Assembly (NCBI RefSeq): GCF_000757725.1
Contig: NZ_JJMU01000026.1
Span: 35,000-98,999, forward strand
From: Sphingobacterium deserti
GTDB taxonomy: Bacteria; Bacteroidota; Bacteroidia; Sphingobacteriales; Sphingobacteriaceae
Direction: 5' to 3'
Length of the DNA stretch: 64,000 nucleotides
Notes under the pieces: generated by a model
The model's database searches: none
What the model was told of the DNA's origin: nothing
Seen by the model: the letters and a program-made list of their open reading frames with translations, nothing else
Made by a program: the position numbers and the translations under genes
Shown here: positions 27,177-35,794 of the stretch, piece by piece
Position numbering within the stretch: the first letter of the stretch is position 1
Layout: every line of letters begins with the position of its first letter

Positions 27177-29282
27177 TTACGAAATTTTATCCCAAGATAT
27201 GTTTGGTCCGCGTTGCGCAAGATAGGAAACGAGTAGGTTGTTTTCCGCCTGGCTGAGGGTTGGATCGGTTTGAAAAATTTCGATCACGCTGGCGCGAGCT
27301 TCCGTGAGTATCGCTTTGTCAGAAGCCAAGTTTGCAATTTTCATTTCTATGATACCCGACTGTTGGGTTCCCGAAATGTCACCCGGACCGCGTAATTGAA
27401 GATCAACTTCTGCTATTTCAAATCCATCCGATGTACGCACCATCGTTTCCAATCGCTTTCTACCTTCTTTACTCAGTTTATTGCCCGACATTAAAATGCA
27501 GTATGATTGTTCCGCACCGCGGCCCACGCGTCCGCGAAGCTGATGCAGCTGTGACAAGCCAAACCGTTCTGAATTTTCAATAATCATAACCGATGCATTT
27601 GGGACATTCACCCCCACTTCGATCACTGTGGTGGCAACCATAATTTGCGTTTCGCCTTTTACAAAACGCTGCATCTCGAAATCCTTGTCTCTCACGGGCA
27701 TCTTGCCATGAACGATACTGATTTTGTAGGTAGGCAGAGGAAACTCGCGCTGCAGATTTTCTAAACCAGCTTCGAGAAAAATCAAATCCAGTTTTTCACT
27801 CTCTTTAATTAACGGATATACGACATACACCTGTCTTCCTTTTGCTATTTCATCACGCATAAACCCAAATACACGCAACCGTTGGTTTTCAAAAAAATGA
27901 ACGGTTTTTATCGGTTTTCTACCGGCAGGGAGCTCATCAATAACGGAGATATCCAAATCGCCATACATGGTCATCGCTAAGGTTCGTGGTATCGGTGTAG
28001 CGGTCATCACGAGCATATGCGGCGGAATGCTGTTTTTACGCCAAAGCTTTGCCCGTTGCTCTACACCAAAACGATGCTGCTCATCAATCACGACGAAGCC
28101 TATATTTTTAAATTTAACTTTGTCTTCAATCAAAGCGTGTGTGCCTATCAGGATATCCAAGCTACCGTCTTCCAGGTCTTGATGAATGCGCCTGCGTTCT
28201 TTAGCTGGCGTTGATCCGGTTAGTAGTTTAATACTGCATAGGTCGTCACCTAACAAGCTACTTAGACCCGCGTAATGCTGCTGTGCTAAAATCTCCGTCG
28301 GAGCCATCATGCAGGCTTGGTAGCCGTTGTCGATTGCTAGCAGCATAGCCATCAAAGCAACCACAGTTTTTCCGGAGCCAACATCGCCCTGCACGAGTCG
28401 ATTCATTTGTGCGCCCGTGTTGGTATCTAGACGGATCTCTTTCACCACACGTTTCTGCGCATTGGTGAGCGGAAAGGGCAGGCGTTCATTAAAAAATGTG
28501 TTAAACTTCTCGCCAACTTGATCAAATCGATGTCCACGATATTTCTGCGTATTTAGTTGCTTGTTGCGCAGGAGCCGCAGTTGTATAAAAAATAGCTCTT
28601 CAAACTTGAGGCGACGTATGGCAGCATTAAGGTCATCGACCTGCTGCGGGAAGTGAATGGCCAATAATGCCTGCGGATAGCTCATTAGTCGATGCTTCTC
28701 TAGCAGATAACCCGGCATAGTTTCCTGTAAACCCCGAAACACAATTTCCAGCGCAGCTTGTTGCAGTTTTTGAATGCCTTTGCTATCCAGGTTGAACTTT
28801 TTTAGCTTTTCCGTGGAGGAGTAAACGGGCTGCATAGTTAAGTTCCCAATTTTTTTCTCCTGCGCCGTGTACAGCTCCATTTCGGGATGCGTAATGGATA
28901 CTTGTCCGTTAAATTCCGTTGGCTTACCATAACAAATGTATGCCGCGCCCACCTTCAAACTTTTCTGTAGCCATGTGATACTTTGAAACCAAACGAGCTC
29001 TATACTTCCCGTGTCATCACGAAATTGACCAACAAGTCGCCGGGCTCGCTTTTCACCTACCTCTTGCAAAGCAGTGAGGCGGCCAAGAATTTGCGCCCCA
29101 ACCATATCCGGATGGATCTCCCGAAGTTTATGAAACTTGGTGCGATCTACGTAGCGGAAAGGATAATGTTCCAGTAAATTGCCAATGGTAAAAATTTGCA
29201 GCTCTTTTTTGAGCACATCAGCTTTTTGAGGACCCACACCCTTCAGGTATTCTATCGGAGTTATTACAGATAAATCAGCCAT
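27177..29282 (-). CDS. recG: ATP-dependent DNA helicase RecG
   Basis: RecG reverses stalled replication forks and processes branched DNA. The 701-residue protein has the N-terminal wedge/OB domain (about residues 10-200, opening with YLKGVGPQKADVLKKEL), then helicase motor 1 with GDVGSGKTVVALMA (Walker A) and DEQHRFG (motif II), then motor 2 with QLRGRVGRG (motif VI). The C-terminal segment ends QRGPNISWDKIS. It is full length with no defects. Confidence 0.96.
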   Translation of the reverse strand: MADLSVITPIEYLKGVGPQKADVLKKELQIFTIGNLLEHYPFRYVDRTKFHKLREIHPDMVGAQILGRLTALQEVGEKRARRLVGQFRDDTGSIELVWFQSITWLQKSLKVGAAYICYGKPTEFNGQVSITHPEMELYTAQEKKIGNLTMQPVYSSTEKLKKFNLDSKGIQKLQQAALEIVFRGLQETMPGYLLEKHRLMSYPQALLAIHFPQQVDDLNAAIRRLKFEELFFIQLRLLRNKQLNTQKYRGHRFDQVGEKFNTFFNERLPFPLTNAQKRVVKEIRLDTNTGAQMNRLVQGDVGSGKTVVALMAMLLAIDNGYQACMMAPTEILAQQHYAGLSSLLGDDLCSIKLLTGSTPAKERRRIHQDLEDGSLDILIGTHALIEDKVKFKNIGFVVIDEQHRFGVEQRAKLWRKNSIPPHMLVMTATPIPRTLAMTMYGDLDISVIDELPAGRKPIKTVHFFENQRLRVFGFMRDEIAKGRQVYVVYPLIKESEKLDLIFLEAGLENLQREFPLPTYKISIVHGKMPVRDKDFEMQRFVKGETQIMVATTVIEVGVNVPNASVMIIENSERFGLSQLHQLRGRVGRGAEQSYCILMSGNKLSKEGRKRLETMVRTSDGFEIAEVDLQLRGPGDISGTQQSGIIEMKIANLASDKAILTEARASVIEIFQTDPTLSQAENNLLVSYLAQRGPNISWDKIS

Positions 29283-29400
29283 TTTAGAACCGACTAATTT
29301 ACTAAAATAATTTTAGTGCTCGATAGATTTCACGCATAAGAGTCCGGCGCTTTGCCAAAACAGACTACAGCGGAGATGTATTAACTTAAGAATCGATGGT

Positions 29401-29826
29401 TTAATACGTCAGTATGGGTTTTTCATCTCTGCAGGCTATCCCTTTAGGTTTTTGGTAGGCCATGCAGTTGATACGTGGCGCGATAAGCGGTGCGTAGATA
29501 GCGACAATTGCATTGTAGTCTCTTACCATAACGCGGAGTTTTGACTCATCCGTATCTCGGTTATAAATAAGGTGGTAGCGGCCGCAAACGGTCTGAATAT
29601 CCATCATTTTCCATTGTTTAGCATCCGTGCACGGTACATTTTGAGCAAGCGCGATGATTGCGCCATATTTTTCGTTTGCCAGTTTTTCCAGCTCAGGTTC
29701 GGGGAGGTCTGCATAAGGATTGGGTTGTTGCTCCGCCTTGCTACAGGAAGAAAATGCGACGGAAAGGCAGCAAAGCAGTAATAAAGTTAGTTTGCTGATG
29801 ATGTTCATTGTTAAAAATGCTTTCAT
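29401..29826 (-). CDS. Hypothetical lipoprotein with four mature cysteines
   Basis: I do not recognise the family. The 141-residue product has a lipoprotein signal with Cys28 (VAFSSC). The mature part is short, with four further cysteines (in VPCTD, TVCGRY, INCMAY and IACRDE) that could form two disulfides in the periplasm. ATGs at 29826 and 29808 both give a workable signal peptide; an AGAG motif supports the upstream one. No operon partners are visible. Confidence 0.7.
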   Translation of the reverse strand: MKAFLTMNIISKLTLLLLCCLSVAFSSCSKAEQQPNPYADLPEPELEKLANEKYGAIIALAQNVPCTDAKQWKMMDIQTVCGRYHLIYNRDTDESKLRVMVRDYNAIVAIYAPLIAPRINCMAYQKPKGIACRDEKPILTY

Positions 29827-30060
29827 ATCTCTTTAAGGTATTTGGTTTGATATATATTATACGCAAATGATTGAAATATCGCGACAGGGAGGGTATAATT
29901 TAGCTATGTTGATAAAAGCGGTTGTTTTGTCCTGATGGGGACATATGGAATGTTACAGAATGGCACTACATGATATCCGCTAAATCCAACACCGTTTTTT
30001 ATAAAAAGCTTTTCCGATCGATCGATAATATTCAGGACAGAGTGTTACCTTTAAACCAAT

Positions 30061-30297
30061 ATGGAAAATTCAAAAGATCCGTTACACGGGAAGCGGCTGG
30101 ATGCGATTTTAGAAGAGTTATTGGAATACTTCGGGAGTTTCGATAAGCTCGGTGAACAAATCAAAATAAAATGCTTTACAGACAACCCAAGCATAAACTC
30201 ATCACTAAAATTTTTACGAAAAACACCTTGGGCTAGGACAAAGGTCGAGAGTTTGTATCTGTATGTTTTACGGCAAAAAAAGAAGAATGGTTTATAA
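30061..30297 (+). CDS. VF530 family DNA-binding protein (DUF2132)
   Basis: The 78-residue protein matches the VF530/DUF2132 family: KDPLHGKRLDAILEELLEYF then IKCFTDNPSINSSLKFLRKT and PWARTKVESLYL. The family has a structure from Vibrio fischeri and is annotated as double-strand DNA-binding, with an unknown physiological role. The gene ends 5 bases before the convergent end of the EamA transporter gene. A longer frame starting at 29922 in another phase is a shadow. Confidence 0.85.
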   Translation: MENSKDPLHGKRLDAILEELLEYFGSFDKLGEQIKIKCFTDNPSINSSLKFLRKTPWARTKVESLYLYVLRQKKKNGL

Positions 30298-30302
30298 GAT
30301 AT

Positions 30303-31232
30303 TCATCGTTTTAATAGTTTCCGCAACGTTGACGAATTAAACAGCACGATCGCAACGATTAGAATGCCATAAGCAATGTATTTATGTGGGTCAATCTCTT
30401 CTTTAAAGTAAAATATAGCGAGTAGGAATGCAATAATGGGGTTGACGTAGAGCAACACGCCCGTGGTGCTTGAAGAAATTTTCGAAAGCGCGTACATGCT
30501 TAGAAACAAGGGAATGATTGTGAAAACAACTGCAATCAGAATGATAGACGTCCAAAAAGTGGTTCCTTGGGGCAGTGCATGTCCTTGAATAAATAGTATC
30601 GGAATGATAAACAATGAGCAGATCGCGAGCTGGACGGCAAGTACATTCAGTTTATCGAATCCCTGTAATACACGTTGACTGATCAAGTAGAAGGCGTATA
30701 ACGACGCGATACCTAAAGACCACAGACCATCAATCAATGAGCCGGTTGCCAGCAAACAGACACTCAGCAGCGCTAGCGCTAAAGCGATCCATTTGATGAC
30801 GGACAACTGTTCCTTTAATAGGATAAACGCCGCAAAAGTCGTGATCAACGGACAAATCATATAACCAAAAGCGGCGGATTGTACGCTGATATTGTTAATG
30901 GCGTAAATGTAGGTATACCAATTCCCAAATATGCATATGGATGCAAATATTGTCAATCCGATGGCATTTCGTTTACCCTGGATGGCTAAGGCTCGAAAAT
31001 GTCGAATATCTTTGCTAAGTGCTGTACGTCTGAATAAGACGATATAACTCCACAAGATCAGCAGGCCTGTTAAAATGCGGTAATTAAGAATATCATCCGC
31101 AGGCCAGCCTTTCACCCATCGGACGGGAATAGACATAAACCCCCAGATAAAAGGTGCTAAAAAAGCCGCAAGAAAATATGTCCTGCGGCTTTCGGTATTC
31201 TCAATGCTCTTAGCCACGATTAATCTTTCCAA
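30303..31232 (-). CDS. EamA/RarD-like drug-metabolite transporter
   Basis: The 309-residue integral membrane protein has about ten hydrophobic helices in two EamA repeats. IWGFMSIPVRWVKGWPADD and GNWYTYIYAINNISVQSAAF followed by GYMICPLITT resemble RarD-type permeases. The substrate is unknown. The start codon lies 13 bases inside the 3' end of the RidA gene, so the two are probably translated from one message. Confidence 0.85.
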   Translation of the reverse strand: MERLIVAKSIENTESRRTYFLAAFLAPFIWGFMSIPVRWVKGWPADDILNYRILTGLLILWSYIVLFRRTALSKDIRHFRALAIQGKRNAIGLTIFASICIFGNWYTYIYAINNISVQSAAFGYMICPLITTFAAFILLKEQLSVIKWIALALALLSVCLLATGSLIDGLWSLGIASLYAFYLISQRVLQGFDKLNVLAVQLAICSLFIIPILFIQGHALPQGTTFWTSIILIAVVFTIIPLFLSMYALSKISSSTTGVLLYVNPIIAFLLAIFYFKEEIDPHKYIAYGILIVAIVLFNSSTLRKLLKR

Positions 31233-31606
31233 GCGATAACGGAAATTTCCACGTTAACATTTTTTGGTAATGTTTTCACGGCAACACACTCGCGAGCCGG
31301 CTGATTATCTGAGAAGTATTGCGCATAGACTTCATTGATAGTAGCAAAATCTCCCATATCACTTATGAAGATACTGGCCTTAACCACGTCGTTAAAACCA
31401 TAGCCTGCATTTTTCAAAATTGCATCTACATTTTTTAAGACCTGATGCGTCTCGTCAGCGACACCAGAAGTGATAAGTTCCATACTTTCCGGTATCAATG
31501 GAATTTGCCCAGAAACATACAATGTTTTGCCAGCTTTCACCGCTTGATTGTATGGGCCAATAGCTGCTGGAGCCTTCTCTGTATTTAAGATTTGTTTTTC
31601 TGCCAT
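31220..31606 (-). CDS. RidA family reactive intermediate/imine deaminase
   Basis: RidA enzymes hydrolyse reactive enamine/imine intermediates released by PLP enzymes such as threonine dehydratase. The protein has 128 residues from the ATG at 31606; the frame beginning at 31612 starts with TTG. It shows APAAIGPYNQAVKAG, LYVSGQIPL, KNVDAILKNAGYGFNDVVKA and the catalytic Arg in PARECVAV. It is first in an operon with the EamA transporter. Confidence 0.92.
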   Translation of the reverse strand: MAEKQILNTEKAPAAIGPYNQAVKAGKTLYVSGQIPLIPESMELITSGVADETHQVLKNVDAILKNAGYGFNDVVKASIFISDMGDFATINEVYAQYFSDNQPARECVAVKTLPKNVNVEISVIAWKD

Positions 31607-31707
31607 ATTCAAATAATTTTCATTGTAAAAAAGAAGTTGTCAAAACAGGTTTCATCCGCTACGGTTCAAGCGTCTCGGTTACGCTCAGCAAATTTCAGAT
31701 ATTGAAC

Positions 31708-31842
31708 TTATTTGTCAAAAAATACCTTATAAATAATCGCTAAAATAAAAACCGATATGGCGATGATATTCATCGTCCGCATCGCCTTCATGTTAAATCG
31801 GGAAGATTCAGAAAGTTCGGGTTGATGTTGCTTCGACTTCAT
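31708..31842 (-). CDS. Predicted 44-residue single-pass membrane peptide
   Basis: An ATG-to-TAA frame of 44 codons encodes a charged N-terminal half (MKSKQHQPELSESSRFNMK) followed by one strongly hydrophobic segment (NIIAISVFILAIIYKVFF) and a DK tail. That is the normal layout of a small inner-membrane protein with its N-terminus in the cytosol. It lies upstream of ridA on the same strand, about 100 bases away. The call rests only on the hydrophobic pattern and open frame; I recognise no family. Confidence 0.5.
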   Translation of the reverse strand: MKSKQHQPELSESSRFNMKAMRTMNIIAISVFILAIIYKVFFDK

Positions 31843-31995
31843 CAGGCTAATTTACAATCCATATTCTGAAATAGCAATGGTGAATTTGATAAATCGAAAG
31901 ACTCTTATTTTCCCGTTCGTGCAAAATTCATTAATTTGTCGGTATCGATAGGAAGAGGCGATTATACCTTGTACTTAAAAACAGAACCCTCTATT

Positions 31996-33111
31996 ATGCA
32001 AAATCAAAAAACGGCGCTCGTGAACGGGCAAATCTTCAATGGCGATGATATCTTTTTGGGACATGCCTTACTTATGGAGGGTAGAGAGATTCGCGGGATA
32101 TTTCCTAAACATGCCATTCCCGAAGATTATTTACAAGTGGATGTCGATGGGGCTAATATCTGTGCAGGTCTCATCGACTTGCAGATTTATGGCACAGGAG
32201 AAGATCTTTTCTCGGCACAGTTGAGTGCCGAATCTTTATACAGAATAGAACAGAATTTGTTAGCGCAAGGCTGTACTTCCTTCATGCTGACCTTAGCCAC
32301 TAATACTGTCGCTGCCTTCAAGGAAGCCATCCAAATTTTCCAACAAGCGCGACCGGAAGTTGCTTTGGGTTTGCACTTGGAGGGGCCATTTCTAAATGTA
32401 AAGAAAAGAGGTGCACATCCAGCAGAACATATTTTGCCAGCAACACAAGGAAGTATAGATGAGCTTTTGAAGGAAGATCAGGGGGCAGTGAAAATGATGA
32501 CTGTGGCCCCTGAGCTTATTGATGAACAATGTGTGCGTTCGCTACTGCAACGCGGTATTCTATTAAGTGCCGGCCACAGCGCAGCCACTTTTGCAGAAGC
32601 TACTGCGGGTTTTGAATCTGGCATCATTACCACGACACACTTGTGGAACGCCATGTCTCCCTTTCATCATCGTGAGTCAGGGCTTCCTGGCGCTACTTTC
32701 CAGCATCATACAGCAATGGCTTCCATCATTGTGGATGGCATACATGTTGACTATGAAGCAGTAAAAATTAGTAAACGGCTCATGCACGATCGTTTGTTTC
32801 TTATCACCGATGCGGTTGGAGCGAGTAAAACCGGAATATACCAACATATACTGAAGAATGATCACTTCACCTTGCCAGACGGTACACTGAGCGGTTCGGC
32901 CTTAACCATGCTGGGAGCTATTAGAAATTGTGTGGAGCACGTTGGTATTCCGCTGGAGGAAGCGATCCGTATGGCAACCACCTATCCCGCGAAATTGATA
33001 AATAGACACGATCTAGGAAATTTAAATAGGGATTCAGTAGCCAATGTTTTGGTCTTTGATGCTGATTTTAACGTACAATCTGTTTTTTTTGAAGGCGTTA
33101 AGCAGGTGTGA
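31996..33111 (+). CDS. nagA: N-acetylglucosamine-6-phosphate deacetylase
   Basis: NagA hydrolyses GlcNAc-6-P to glucosamine-6-P and acetate. From the ATG at 31996 the protein has 371 residues; the frame extends 20 codons further but starts with TTG. Motifs in order: GLIDLQIYGTGEDLF, HLEGPFLNVKKRGAHP (metal Glu), SAGHSAATFAEA (His), TTHLWNAMSPFHHRE (His), and LITDAVGAS (catalytic Asp). The usual first HxH is replaced by QIY, as in single-metal NagA enzymes. It opens the predicted cell-wall salvage region and is the step that takes GlcNAc-6-P into the cell's amino-sugar pool. Confidence 0.94.
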   Translation: MQNQKTALVNGQIFNGDDIFLGHALLMEGREIRGIFPKHAIPEDYLQVDVDGANICAGLIDLQIYGTGEDLFSAQLSAESLYRIEQNLLAQGCTSFMLTLATNTVAAFKEAIQIFQQARPEVALGLHLEGPFLNVKKRGAHPAEHILPATQGSIDELLKEDQGAVKMMTVAPELIDEQCVRSLLQRGILLSAGHSAATFAEATAGFESGIITTTHLWNAMSPFHHRESGLPGATFQHHTAMASIIVDGIHVDYEAVKISKRLMHDRLFLITDAVGASKTGIYQHILKNDHFTLPDGTLSGSALTMLGAIRNCVEHVGIPLEEAIRMATTYPAKLINRHDLGNLNRDSVANVLVFDADFNVQSVFFEGVKQV

Positions 33112-33169
33112 TTGATTGCTTTCCGGAGATGATTATTCCCCATCTTTCGTTAGGTAGTCTTAAAAAGTG

Positions 33170-33177
33170 TAGTTTTG
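33170..33177 (+). promoter_or_regulatory. -7 promoter box for the GHL10 gene, leaderless configuration
   Basis: TAGTTTTG then CAATCT then the ATG at 33184. If the box is at -7 the message starts on or next to the start codon. TTTC lies 21 bases upstream as a possible weak -33. Confidence 0.55.
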
Positions 33178-33183
33178 CAATCT

Positions 33184-34821
33184 ATGAATTTAAAACCGAT
33201 AAAAAGTGCGGTCGCAATGGCGCTCGTGATGTCTGTTGTATTCTTTTCTTGCGCATCTCGTAAGAATAAAAAAGCCGCTAAAGAGTTAAAGTCTCCTGCG
33301 GTAGAGGTGGTAAAGACCGACAGTGTGAAAGTTGATACATCCTTACCGGTGGCTGTCCATACACCCACGGTGAAAAAGCCGGAAAAGGAAGCCGTAGAGG
33401 CACCATTACGGGTGACGCTACCCGTTCTCAATAGGGAATTTCGCGGTGCTTGGGTTGCAACCGTGGCAAATATCAATTGGCCCACAAGAGGAAACTATAA
33501 TACGGAATCGCAGAAACGCGAAGCCATCCAACTGCTAGATCTTTTAAAGGAAAATAATTTCAATGCTGTCATATTCCAAGTAAGGCCATCCGGTGATGCG
33601 TTGTATGATAGTCCCTATGAACCTTGGTCCTCATTCCTGACGGGTACCACAGGCAAACAACCAACACCGTACTATGATCCGCTGAGCTTTTGGGTAGAAG
33701 AGGCACATAAGCGCGGGTTAGAACTGCATGTTTGGATTAATCCATATCGTGCTCACCACGCCAGCGGAGGGACGGTCACGAGTGAGTCGATCGTAAAGAA
33801 ATCGCCCGAATTGGTGTTGCGCTTACGCAATGGTATGTACTGGTTTGATCCGGCAAATCCTAAAACACAAGATCACGCAGCTAAAGTCGTGTTGGATATC
33901 GTGAAACGGTATGATATCGATGCGGTTCATTTTGATGATTATTTTTATCCCTATGCAGAATACAATGGTGGGGCAGATTTTCCAGACGATGTGTCATGGA
34001 ATGCCTATCGCAAATCTGGTGGATCTCTGTCGCGCGCAGATTGGCGCCGCGACAATGTGAACAAATTTATCGAACGTATTTACAAAGGTATCAAGGCAGA
34101 AAAAAACTATGTCAAATTTGGGATCAGCCCTTTCGGGATATGGAAACCAGGATATCCTTCAGGAGTTACCGGATCTTCACAATATGATGAGTTGTATGCA
34201 GATGCGAAGTTGTGGCTTAATAAAGGTTGGATAGATTATTTTACTCCCCAGCTTTATTGGCCGATCCAGCCTGCGCGACAGAGTTTTACGGCACTTTTAA
34301 GCTGGTGGGAGTCTGAAAACACGCAGAAACGCCACCTATGGCCAGGTCTAAACACGGTTGAGGTTCGCTCCTCAAATAGACCAGAGGAAATTGTTAAGCA
34401 GATTGAAGCTACGCGACAAATTGTGCCAAATAGCGCAGGCGTAGCTCACTGGAGCATTGCTGGGTTAACCAAAAGCCCTTCTATGTTGCAGGCGATTAAA
34501 AATGGACCTTATCAACAAAAAGCGCTTATTCCGAAAACGCCTTGGCTCCATGCAAATCCGTTGTTGGCACCATCTTTATTGTTGACTAAAGAGACAAGCA
34601 GTGTATTTGCAAAATGGCTACACAAACAGCCTGACCAGGTATTTCAGTGGGTGGCCTACGCACAGTATGGGGATACATGGGAATATGAAATTTTGGACGG
34701 GCAGCAGAGCGAGAAAAGTTTTCCAAAGGTTAAAAATGGAAAAAATTTGAAAGCAATAGCGGTAAAAGCTATAGATCGGCTGAGTAATGAAAGTGACTAT
34801 ATTGCTAAAAAAGCGATATAA
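33184..34821 (+). CDS. GHL10 family glycoside hydrolase lipoprotein (DigH/YngK-like, DUF187)
   Basis: The protein is a lipoprotein (Cys23, VVFFSC) of 545 residues. After a short low-complexity linker, the GHL10 (DUF187) TIM-barrel runs from about residue 80: LNREFRGAWVATVANINWP, VIFQVRPSGDALY, HVWINPYRAHH, VHFDDYFYPY and KFGISPFGIW. The relative DigH of E. coli cuts peptidoglycan glycan strands lacking peptides. The gene lies directly before an amidase able to make such denuded strands, a strong contextual match. The C-terminal ~100 residues form a separate beta-rich domain. The activity is inferred from family and neighbours. Confidence 0.85.
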   Translation: MNLKPIKSAVAMALVMSVVFFSCASRKNKKAAKELKSPAVEVVKTDSVKVDTSLPVAVHTPTVKKPEKEAVEAPLRVTLPVLNREFRGAWVATVANINWPTRGNYNTESQKREAIQLLDLLKENNFNAVIFQVRPSGDALYDSPYEPWSSFLTGTTGKQPTPYYDPLSFWVEEAHKRGLELHVWINPYRAHHASGGTVTSESIVKKSPELVLRLRNGMYWFDPANPKTQDHAAKVVLDIVKRYDIDAVHFDDYFYPYAEYNGGADFPDDVSWNAYRKSGGSLSRADWRRDNVNKFIERIYKGIKAEKNYVKFGISPFGIWKPGYPSGVTGSSQYDELYADAKLWLNKGWIDYFTPQLYWPIQPARQSFTALLSWWESENTQKRHLWPGLNTVEVRSSNRPEEIVKQIEATRQIVPNSAGVAHWSIAGLTKSPSMLQAIKNGPYQQKALIPKTPWLHANPLLAPSLLLTKETSSVFAKWLHKQPDQVFQWVAYAQYGDTWEYEILDGQQSEKSFPKVKNGKNLKAIAVKAIDRLSNESDYIAKKAI

Positions 34822-34864
34822 AATGTATAACTGATAATTTACAGAACTGCCTGATTTTTTTGGG

Positions 34865-34872
34865 TAGTTTTG
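34865..34872 (+). promoter_or_regulatory. -7 promoter box for the amidase gene
   Basis: TAGTTTTG is an exact TAnnTTTG box, 11 bases before the ATG at 34884. It lies inside the longer open frame, arguing that the true start is downstream. Confidence 0.5.
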
Positions 34873-34883
34873 TTTTTAGGGGA

Positions 34884-35546
34884 ATGAGGAAATTCGGATT
34901 GTTTGTGTTTTTTTTGCTTTGTAATGCTTCCCTAAGTGTCTTTGCACAGGAGCGGCCATATATCGTTCAAAAGCCGATAATTTGGGATGCCGAGCGGGAA
35001 TTATTGTCATTAGAGTACATCAAAAACAGGCATGGTATTGAAAACCCATCCGTTGAAATTGTCCCCAAAATGGTGGTGGTGCATTGGACAGATTTATTGT
35101 CTGTGAATAAGACTATTCGCACGTTCAATCCCGTTTATCTTCCTGGCCGGCCAGCGCTTCGCAAGGCTAGTTCCCTCAATGTATCCGCACATTTTGTTAT
35201 AGGAAGGGATGGAACGATATTTCAGTTGCTTCCCGAAACGACATTTGCTAGGCATACCATCGGCTTAAACTACTGTGCGATAGGTATTGAAAATATAGGT
35301 TCTGCCCGGTATCCACTTACAGATGCACAGCTTAAAGCGAACACCGATTTGGTAAAGTATTTGATGGCAAAGTATGATATCCAATATGTCATCGGGCATC
35401 ATGAATACCAAATATTTAAGAACACCGAATGGTGGAAAGAGACAGATCCGGACTATATCACGAAGAAATCCGATCCCGGCGACGAATTTATGGGGCAACT
35501 GCGTATAAATTTAGGATTGCAAGGGGATGTATTTGTTGGGCAATAA
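34884..35546 (+). CDS. Exported N-acetylmuramoyl-L-alanine amidase (Amidase_2/PGRP)
   Basis: This zinc amidase cuts the bond between MurNAc and L-Ala of peptidoglycan. It has 220 residues from the ATG at 34884, with a signal peptide ending near SVFAQ. Amidase_2 motifs: KMVVVHWTD (zinc His), SAHFVIGRDGTIFQLLPE, ARHTIG (His), AIGIENIG, and IGHHEY (His), with KSDPGDEF near the end as the last metal/catalytic element. It is slightly larger than T7 lysozyme-type amidases. It follows the GHL10 gene by about 60 bases and precedes the first SusCD pair. Confidence 0.9.
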   Translation: MRKFGLFVFFLLCNASLSVFAQERPYIVQKPIIWDAERELLSLEYIKNRHGIENPSVEIVPKMVVVHWTDLLSVNKTIRTFNPVYLPGRPALRKASSLNVSAHFVIGRDGTIFQLLPETTFARHTIGLNYCAIGIENIGSARYPLTDAQLKANTDLVKYLMAKYDIQYVIGHHEYQIFKNTEWWKETDPDYITKKSDPGDEFMGQLRINLGLQGDVFVGQ

Positions 35547-35794
35547 CATAATCCTCGAATTGTACTAGCAATCCATTATTAAGTGAAATCAATGACAGGC
35601 CAACTTATGCGGTTTTGTCTTCGTTATTTTGTTTTTAATCTTCATAATTGAGCCTAATTTCACGATTGGTATTTTTTTTTGTGTCGTTTTGTTAAAAACA
35701 CGGCGTAATGTTGCAACTTTAGTTAAAAAGACTTACTATTGTTGAACACAAAATCCGGTACGCCTTTTACCAGATCTAAACTAACTCAATCAAT

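Noticed and set aside
29922..30146. 74-codon frame overlapping the VF530 gene
   Set aside because: It overlaps the confident VF530 family protein in another phase.
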